Part shown: in pieces, positions 30,467 to 35,976 of the stretch
Numbering within the stretch: position 1 is the first letter of the stretch
Layout: the number at the start of each line of letters is the position of its first letter
Assembly: GCA_030830285.1 (NCBI GenBank)
Contig: JAURNF010000012.1
Location: forward strand, 1 to 35,976
Source of the DNA: Candidatus Kapaibacterium sp.
Lineage (GTDB): Bacteria > Bacteroidota > Ignavibacteria > Kapaibacteriales > Kapaibacteriaceae
Direction: 5' to 3'
Length of the DNA: 35,976 nucleotides
Notes under the pieces: generated by a model
The model's database searches: none
Told to the model about the DNA's origin: nothing
Seen by the model: only the letters and a program-made list of their open reading frames with translations
Position numbers and translations under genes: made by a program

Positions 30467-31611
30467 TGCGCGGATACTACCTCCATATCCCCTTCTGCGA
30501 AAAGAAGTGTTCGTACTGCGACTTCTACAGTCTCGAAACCACGCAGCACATCGATGCATTCGTCGAGACGCTTCTGCGTGAAATCACGATGCGCGCAGAT
30601 GATGCAACAGACACTTCATCGACGACGCCCGTAACATCGGTGTTCTTTGGTGGCGGTACGCCGTCACTCCTCTCGCCTGCAACACTCACACGTATCGTCA
30701 ACCACGTACGCGCACATGTAGCGGTTGCAGCAAATGCAGAGTGGACCATGGAGTGCAACCCCGGAACGGTAACTGCAGAAACGCTTCAGGGATATGCCGC
30801 AGCTGGCATCAACCGACTCTCCTTCGGCGTGCAGTCCTTCACGGCATCGGAGCTCGAGTTTCTCGATCGCATACACTCGGCTGATGAAGCATCACAAGCA
30901 ATGTCACTTGCACGAGCAGCTGGATTTGAGAACGTCAACATGGATCTCATGTTCGCCGTGCCGGGTCAGACCTACGACACATTGCAGTACAACCTCCAGC
31001 GCATGCTTGCGCTGCAACCAGATCATATCAGCGCCTACTCGCTCATCTACGAACACGGCACACCGCTCTTTGCGAAGATGAAGAAGGGGCTTGTAACCCC
31101 CACATCAGAAGATGTTGATGCAGCGATGTATGCGCTCGTAATCGACACCCTTACACGCGCTGGATACGAACAGTACGAAGTCAGCAACTTCGCACGTACT
31201 GGCAAGCGTTGCATGCACAACCGCACGTACTGGCTCTGCGAGTCGTACACCGCTGTCGGACCCAGTGCACACGGACTTCTTGGCAGCACGCGGTATTGGA
31301 ATCACCGATCGCTCACGCAATGGACAGCGAAGGTGCACGCAAACGAACTTCCCGAAGCAAATCGCGAAACGCTCAGCACCAACGAACAGCTCACAGAGTT
31401 TCTCTTCTGCACGCTTCGTGCCGAAGGCATCCCCATCGCAACAGTACAACAGCGGTTCGGCATCGACATTCGCACAGCACTTGCCGAGCATCTTCCCGAC
31501 TGGATGAGTGCCGACTTTGTTCGCGATACCGGTTCGCACCTCACACTTACTGCTGAAGGCTACCGCGTGTGCGACGAACTCACCCTCCGCATGCTCGCCT
31601 GTGTTGAGTGA
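30466..31611 (+). CDS. hemW: Heme chaperone HemW (radical SAM, HemN-like)
   Basis: The 381 residues carry the radical SAM cluster motif CEKKCSYC (C11, C15, C18), then FFGGGTPSLL, MECNPGT and INRLSFGVQSF. The HemW-specific heme-related motif HNRTYW is present, followed by VGPSAHG. The length is shorter than coproporphyrinogen dehydrogenase HemN, and the N-terminal extra residues of HemN are absent. These features favour the heme-transfer protein HemW over the biosynthetic enzyme. It is the last gene of the lepA run (TAATG overlap) and converges on the LolC/E gene 12 nt away. Confidence 0.92.
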   Translation: MRGYYLHIPFCEKKCSYCDFYSLETTQHIDAFVETLLREITMRADDATDTSSTTPVTSVFFGGGTPSLLSPATLTRIVNHVRAHVAVAANAEWTMECNPGTVTAETLQGYAAAGINRLSFGVQSFTASELEFLDRIHSADEASQAMSLARAAGFENVNMDLMFAVPGQTYDTLQYNLQRMLALQPDHISAYSLIYEHGTPLFAKMKKGLVTPTSEDVDAAMYALVIDTLTRAGYEQYEVSNFARTGKRCMHNRTYWLCESYTAVGPSAHGLLGSTRYWNHRSLTQWTAKVHANELPEANRETLSTNEQLTEFLFCTLRAEGIPIATVQQRFGIDIRTALAEHLPDWMSADFVRDTGSHLTLTAEGYRVCDELTLRMLACVE

Positions 31612-31623
31612 GCGCCCTCCTAC

Positions 31624-32805
31624 CTATCGCCTTACTGCATCGGCAATCACAACTCGCACAGCACGACGTGCTGGGTATTGCGAGGCAACAATGGCGAGGA
31701 TGATGCCAATGGATGCAGCCACTACAACATCGATGGCGTGAACATCCACCGGGAGTGCGGGAATCGCATAGCCTTGCGTGACGTCGAATCGTATCCACGA
31801 GAAGGTGCGCTGGCCAATGCAGAGACCAACGCCTACGATGCTGCCAACGAGCACGCTGCCCACGCCAAGCACGAGACCTTGAAGCTGAAAGATGCGGTGG
31901 ACCTGTCGGTCGGTTGCTCCAATAGCCTTGAGTATGGCAATGTCGCGACGCTTCTCCATTACGCCGAGCGTGAGCGATACGAGGATGTTGAACGCAGCAA
32001 CGATTACGATGAGCGACAACACAATGAACGATCCTATACGCTCAAGACGCATCATGTCGAACATTGTCCGATGCAGGTCGCGCCACGTCTCAACCTGCAA
32101 GCCCCTTGCACGCATGATTTGTGCAGCATCTTCAGCACGATGAGGATCGTCGAGACGGATGTACGTGTATCGCGTTGTCGATGCGGGAGCGATGGTGGCA
32201 ACAACTGAATCAAGAACGTACATCTGCGGTGCGCTCGACGCGCCGTCTGCTGTGGGTGTGAGGATTCCACGCACCTGCACACGCGATCCAGACGGAATCG
32301 ACATCGTAAGAAGCGATGATTCAATTGCCTCGGGTGCGATGAGCGACAGCGTGTCACCGATGTATACGTTGAGCGCTTCGGCGATGTCGAGCGAGATCAC
32401 AGCACCAGTAAGTCCACCGCGACTCTCAACGCTGGCAGTTCCGATCATGGTTGCACGCGCTACGTCGTATTCAGCAAGTTCGTTGCGAATTCCGAGCGCT
32501 CGCGCGGCAGTGGAACGGCCGGGCAACTGCACAACGAGTGTGGACTGATAGACAGGTTGTACAAGGCGCGCACCACCGATCTCGCGCACATCGATTGGTG
32601 GACGCCCCATTACGCGCAGGTGCGGACCCGAGCTGGTCATGCTGTCGATGGCAACGTTGCGAAACCCGTTAAACAGCGACAGCACAATGATGAGGGCGGC
32701 AGTGCCAACGGCAATGCCTACCACCGAGATACCACCAATGAGTCCGATCGCCGATAATCGACGAGGGCGAACATATCTGAGTGCGAGTGCTGTTGTTGGG
32801 TTCAC
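31624..32805 (-). CDS. LolC/LolE-type ABC transporter permease
   Basis: The 393 residues have the MacB/FtsX-type layout. One N-terminal helix (about 23-47, GGISVVGIAVGTAALIIVLS) is followed by a large periplasmic domain (about 50-265). Three C-terminal helices follow (FIVLSLIVIVAAFNILVSL; LVLGVGSVLVGSIVGVGLCI; VVVAASIGIILAIVA), and the end is QYPARRAVRVVIADAVR. The VMEKRRDIAILKAIGA segment between helices 2 and 3 is the coupling-helix region of LolC/E permeases that extract lipoproteins for outer-membrane delivery. A LolD ATPase is not in the window. The start overlaps the ppk1 stop (ATGA). Confidence 0.88.
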   Translation of the reverse strand: MNPTTALALRYVRPRRLSAIGLIGGISVVGIAVGTAALIIVLSLFNGFRNVAIDSMTSSGPHLRVMGRPPIDVREIGGARLVQPVYQSTLVVQLPGRSTAARALGIRNELAEYDVARATMIGTASVESRGGLTGAVISLDIAEALNVYIGDTLSLIAPEAIESSLLTMSIPSGSRVQVRGILTPTADGASSAPQMYVLDSVVATIAPASTTRYTYIRLDDPHRAEDAAQIMRARGLQVETWRDLHRTMFDMMRLERIGSFIVLSLIVIVAAFNILVSLTLGVMEKRRDIAILKAIGATDRQVHRIFQLQGLVLGVGSVLVGSIVGVGLCIGQRTFSWIRFDVTQGYAIPALPVDVHAIDVVVAASIGIILAIVASQYPARRAVRVVIADAVRR

Positions 32806-34922
32806 GACCGACGTTTGGATGGGAGGAACGATTGCTGCGAGCGCAACGGCGAATCACCTTGCGCAAGTCGACGGTAGAATCCGTCAGAATCAAGCACGCG
32901 CGTCTTCACCGTGTCGGCAAGATACGCCTTGAGTATCTCGCGCAATCGCTTCTTGACCTTCGTGTCATATACCGGGAACGCAATTTCAATGCGCCGGTCC
33001 ATGTTCCGCCCCATCCAGTCTGCACTCGAAATGAAGAGCGCATCATCTCCCCCATTGCGGAACCAGAAGATGCGACTATGCTCAAGGAATCGGTCGAGAA
33101 TGCTCCGCACCGTGATGTTGTCGCTCACCCCGGGTACTCCCGGTCGCAACGCGCAGACACCACGGACGATGAGCTCGATCTTAACACCAGCCATCGATGC
33201 TCGATACAGCGCCTGAATAATCGTCGTGTCGATGAGCGCATTCATCTTGGCGATGATGTGCCCCTTACCTCCCTGCTGCACGTGCGCGATCTCACGATCG
33301 ATCAGCGAGAGAAATGTCGAGCGCAGATTTAATGGTGCAACACCAAGGTGTTGCCACGAGGCATGTCGTGAGTACCCGGTGAGCAGATTAAACAGATGCA
33401 CGAAATCGCGCTCAAACTCCTGACGTCCAGTGAAGATCCCAACGTCGGTGTACACACGCGATGTGCCCAGATTGTAATTGCCTGTTGCAACGTGCGCATA
33501 AGTGAGCACGTTCACACCTTCTTTGCGCACTACCAGACACACCTTGCAATGGACTTTCAAGCCCATCACGCCGTAGACAACGTGCACGCCAGCTTGCTCA
33601 AGCGCACGCGCCCACTGGATGTTCGTCTCTTCATCAAATCGCGCCTTCAATTCAACAAAGGCGGTAACGTTCTTGCCAAGTGTCGCAGCACGCTTGAGCG
33701 CCTCGATCACCGGGGAACGTCCACCCGCGCGATACAACGTGATCTTGATTGCCAACACGTTCGCGTCTTCCGCAGCTGCCTCAATAAAGCGCACAACGGA
33801 ATTCGTAAACGAATCAAACGGATGGTGCACAAGGATGTCGCCATCCTTCAACACCTCGAAGATGTTCGTGCCGTCGCGCTCGAACTCTGCAACCTTTCGC
33901 GACGTAAACGGCACATCCTTGAGTGCTCGACGGTCGAGCTGCATCAGCGCTAAAAAGTCTTGCAGGTTCAGCGGCATATCCACGCTGTACACATCCGAAT
34001 GCTCCAACTCGAGCGCACGCGTGAAGAACTGCGTGAGCTTGCGTGGCATGTCCGGACTGATCTCCATGCGCACGGCGTCAGTACCCCAGCGGCGCTGCCG
34101 GATGCCTTCAGCAACAGCTGTGATCAAATCATTCGCTTCGTCCTCTGCGATGTCGACATCGGCGTCGCGCGTTACGCGGAAGAGGTGACTCTCCTCGACG
34201 CGCAGTCCGGGGAACAGGATGCTTGCGTGAGCACGAATGATGTCCTCGAACAGCACATAGTGGTGTCCACCCGTACGTGCCAACTTGATCAACCGCGGCA
34301 AGGCCGAAGGCAGCTGCACAACCGCCACCTTGATATCGTCATCATCGCTCTGCTCGTCGATGAGTTGGAACGCAATCGTCAGCGAGCGATTCAGCAGGCG
34401 CGGGAAGGGATGCCCAGGGTCAAGGGCAAGGGGCGTAAGCACCGGCATGATGTTGTCAACGAAGTCACGCTCGAGTTCGATGCGCTCTTCGGTTGACAGA
34501 TCGTCGTACTGATGAATGTGGATGCCCTCGCGCTGCAGCGCCGGCACGATGGTTGATCGCCACACGTCAGCTTGCCGCTTGTAGAGCGGAATGAGACGTG
34601 ATCGGATTTCTTTCATCTGTTCAAGGGGCGTCATCCCATCGGACGAGAGCTCGGTGACGCCGGAGTAGATCTGCTCTTGCAATCCGGCGACGCGAATCAT
34701 GAAGAACTCGTCGAGATTCGTCGAAAAGATCGCCAGGAACTTGAGTCGCTCCAGGAGCGGATGCGTGATATCCTCGGCTTCTTCTAAGACGCGCTTGTTA
34801 AACTCGATCCATGAGAGTTCACGGTTGAGATAGAGCGACTCATCGTCGAGATCAATCTGATGTGCGGTCGGCGAATGTCCTGCCGAGGTACGTTTGGTAG
34901 CTTTGGTGGTGCGCTTTGCCAT
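32802..34922 (-). CDS. ppk1: Polyphosphate kinase 1
   Basis: Ppk1 makes polyphosphate from ATP reversibly at the membrane. The 706-residue length is standard. The N-terminal domain has SWIEFNKRVLEEAED and FFMIRVAGL. The catalytic domains contain LVHHPFDSF, LARKITLYR-like LAIKITLYRAG, ELKARFDEETNI and the phospho-histidine segment YAHVATGNYN. The second conserved His is in EHSRIFWF and the segment RGVCALRPG is near the C-terminus. A basic Lys/Arg/Thr-rich N-terminus of about 22 residues precedes the domain. The start lies 4 nt after a TAGCTTCG box. It is co-transcribed with the LolC/E gene. Confidence 0.95.
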   Translation of the reverse strand: MAKRTTKATKRTSAGHSPTAHQIDLDDESLYLNRELSWIEFNKRVLEEAEDITHPLLERLKFLAIFSTNLDEFFMIRVAGLQEQIYSGVTELSSDGMTPLEQMKEIRSRLIPLYKRQADVWRSTIVPALQREGIHIHQYDDLSTEERIELERDFVDNIMPVLTPLALDPGHPFPRLLNRSLTIAFQLIDEQSDDDDIKVAVVQLPSALPRLIKLARTGGHHYVLFEDIIRAHASILFPGLRVEESHLFRVTRDADVDIAEDEANDLITAVAEGIRQRRWGTDAVRMEISPDMPRKLTQFFTRALELEHSDVYSVDMPLNLQDFLALMQLDRRALKDVPFTSRKVAEFERDGTNIFEVLKDGDILVHHPFDSFTNSVVRFIEAAAEDANVLAIKITLYRAGGRSPVIEALKRAATLGKNVTAFVELKARFDEETNIQWARALEQAGVHVVYGVMGLKVHCKVCLVVRKEGVNVLTYAHVATGNYNLGTSRVYTDVGIFTGRQEFERDFVHLFNLLTGYSRHASWQHLGVAPLNLRSTFLSLIDREIAHVQQGGKGHIIAKMNALIDTTIIQALYRASMAGVKIELIVRGVCALRPGVPGVSDNITVRSILDRFLEHSRIFWFRNGGDDALFISSADWMGRNMDRRIEIAFPVYDTKVKKRLREILKAYLADTVKTRVLDSDGFYRRLAQGDSPLRSQQSFLPSKRRS

Positions 34923-34926
34923 GGTA

Positions 34927-34934
34927 CGAAGCTA
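34927..34934 (-). promoter_or_regulatory. -7 box for ppk1
   Basis: On the minus strand the sequence reads TAGCTTCG (TAnnTTCG), ending 4 nt (TACC) before the ppk1 ATG. It lies in the 56-nt gap after the lamin-tail gene. Confidence 0.5.
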
Positions 34935-34978
34935 CCGAACAGCCAGCAATGGCGCATGTTACCTTTTTGTGTGCAGCA

Positions 34979-35976
34979 CTACTCCGCAACGATTACCACG
35001 CAGCGTCCGCGTACAACGTCCGTCGTATTTGCATCAACGGCCAGGATCGACGCGATGTAGGGTCCGGGCTCGACCCTCCGTCCAGCCGAATCCGTGCCAT
35101 TCCAGGCATACCTGCCCTCTGCTGCAATGAAGCAGCTGTTACACAGCGTGTGACGAACAAATCCAGCCTCGTCGTAGATGTCGATGCGCGCCCGCGCCTG
35201 TACAAAGGGTATCTGCCAGACGATCTGCGCTGTGGACTGACCGTGCATTGGATCAGACGATATCACCGATGGATACGCTGCAAGCGTCGCACTCGACGAA
35301 CCGTCACGTGCAACGCTGTTGCGTGCACCAGGCGTGGAGCGCGCAGGTGCGGCAGACGACGTCCATGCGGCTGACTGTTCGCTACGCATATGCTCACTCC
35401 GCTTTTCGAGCGACACGCCGTCGATGCTTCCAATACGCGGATGATGGTACGACCTGTCGTACCACATGCTATCAACGCGCAGACCCTCGGGAGTGCAAAG
35501 CACAATGAGCTCGCGCTCTTGCTGTATCGCAAGCGTTGGACTCGTCCGCGCGCGCGGCACAACGGTCTGCATCGATGCCGCCGACATCGATGCACATAGC
35601 ACGCCGAACCCGCTCGGCGGCACAACCAGCGGCGCAACACATCGATACTGCACACCACGCGTGGTCTCGATCACCCAGTCGGCAAGATCCACCGAATCGG
35701 ACGTGCCGTTCCAGATCTCGACAAGGTCGCATTCACCAGTGCGAGGTTGCGCAAGAACTTCGTTGATCATCACCATACCTGCCACCGGAGGAATCGTGAT
35801 GCGCGTCGCAATGACATCATTCTCCGGCCGATCGTCTGCTCCCTCGATGCGCGTGTGAATCGTGCGACATGCAACACGTTCGTGTCCTTGCACACAGCCC
35901 TCTGGCACGAGCCAGATCACCTCTTCGCCAACACGGAGGGGTCCGACCACGGTATCAAACACCACATCATCACAGC
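34979..35976 (-). CDS. Lamin-tail domain surface protein, C-terminal part (cut by window edge)
   Basis: About 332 codons are present and the frame is open to the right edge. The beginning lies outside the window, so the in-window GTG at 35965 should not be taken as the start. Residues after VAGMVMINEVLAQPRTGECD form a lamin-tail (LTD) domain: INEV, DLVEIWNGTSDSVDLADWVI, then PPSGFGVLC. A Ser/Ala-rich linker follows. The C-terminal 85 residues look like a FlgD-type Ig or secretion-sorting domain (IDIYDEAGFVRHTL, AEGRYAWNGTDSAGRRVEPG, PYIASILAVD). This layout is common in exported, often type IX-secreted, proteins of the FCB group. Its enzymatic part, if any, lies outside the window. Confidence 0.8.
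   Translation of the reverse strand, partial: CDDVVFDTVVGPLRVGEEVIWLVPEGCVQGHERVACRTIHTRIEGADDRPENDVIATRITIPPVAGMVMINEVLAQPRTGECDLVEIWNGTSDSVDLADWVIETTRGVQYRCVAPLVVPPSGFGVLCASMSAASMQTVVPRARTSPTLAIQQERELIVLCTPEGLRVDSMWYDRSYHHPRIGSIDGVSLEKRSEHMRSEQSAAWTSSAAPARSTPGARNSVARDGSSSATLAAYPSVISSDPMHGQSTAQIVWQIPFVQARARIDIYDEAGFVRHTLCNSCFIAAEGRYAWNGTDSAGRRVEPGPYIASILAVDANTTDVVRGRCVVIVAE

Noticed and set aside
30466..31611. Assignment of hemW as coproporphyrinogen dehydrogenase HemN
   Set aside because: The HNRTYW motif, the shorter length and the N-terminus with only the CxxxCxxC cluster favour the heme chaperone HemW.
1..35976. tRNA, rRNA, riboswitch, insertion sequence or prophage genes
   Set aside because: No such element was recognised on reading both strands. 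Gaps between genes are too short for most of them. A covariance-model or tRNA search was not possible here.

Overview
This is a densely packed bacterial chromosome segment of housekeeping genes. No stretch longer than about 150 bases lacks a gene. I see no tRNA or rRNA gene, CRISPR array, insertion sequence or prophage. Several signs point to the Bacteroidota/Chlorobi (FCB) group. Many start codons are preceded by a Bacteroidetes-type -7 box (TAnnTTTG or TAnnTTCG) and few have a convincing Shine-Dalgarno sequence. There is a Bam/SurA outer-membrane assembly set and a DUF5103/Plug protein of the type IX secretion system. The DUF2520 Rossmann protein, the short editing-less ProS and a lamin-tail surface protein fit the same picture. 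The GC content looks moderate (mid to high 50s by eye), which would suit a Kapabacteria or Ignavibacteria-like lineage, but the exact lineage is inference.

Layout. 1-2584 (minus): trpS, an FmdB zinc ribbon and a UvrD/PcrA helicase cut by the window edge. 2635-3886 (plus): a small exported beta-rich protein and rpe. 3883-6158 (minus): cysS and a DUF2520 Rossmann protein. 6186-9823 (minus): an overlapping run of asd, manC, a 122-codon unknown and hutI. 9858-11365 (plus): a PAP2 phosphatase and a nitrilase-family amidohydrolase. 11414-11970 (plus): a mazEF toxin-antitoxin pair. 11993-16890 (plus): murC, a very large parvulin protein and SurA. 16918-18664 (plus): a four-helix membrane protein, a small unknown and era. 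18675-21186 (plus): bamD, an acyl-CoA thioesterase and the DUF5103/Plug protein. 21205-24566 (plus): ruvB, an exported VOC protein and proS. 24590-26618 (plus): a beta-propeller lipoprotein and a porin-like barrel. 26569-26928 (minus): a SnoaL-like protein overlapping the porin tail. 27073-31611 (plus): lepA, two signal peptidases and hemW. 31624-34922 (minus): ppk1 and a LolC/E permease. 34979-35976 (minus): the C-terminal part of a lamin-tail surface protein.

How they fit together. A large share of the genes serve the cell envelope: murC, SurA and the large parvulin, BamD, the Lol permease, two LepB peptidases, the Plug protein, porin-like barrels and a probable secreted cargo. The rest are translation genes (trpS, cysS, proS, lepA, era), DNA repair (uvrD, ruvB) and metabolism.

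The most notable signals are regulatory. First, -7 boxes lie only 3-8 nt before about ten start codons, which predicts leaderless mRNAs. Second, a 23-nt inverted repeat with 10-bp arms overlaps the mazEF -7 box. Third, a 20-bp stem built from GTCTC/GAGAC repeats has the lipoprotein start codon at its tip, and the same repeats encode that protein's signal peptide. Fourth, the 50-bp tail-to-tail overlap of the porin and SnoaL genes adds an antisense-coded tail to the barrel.
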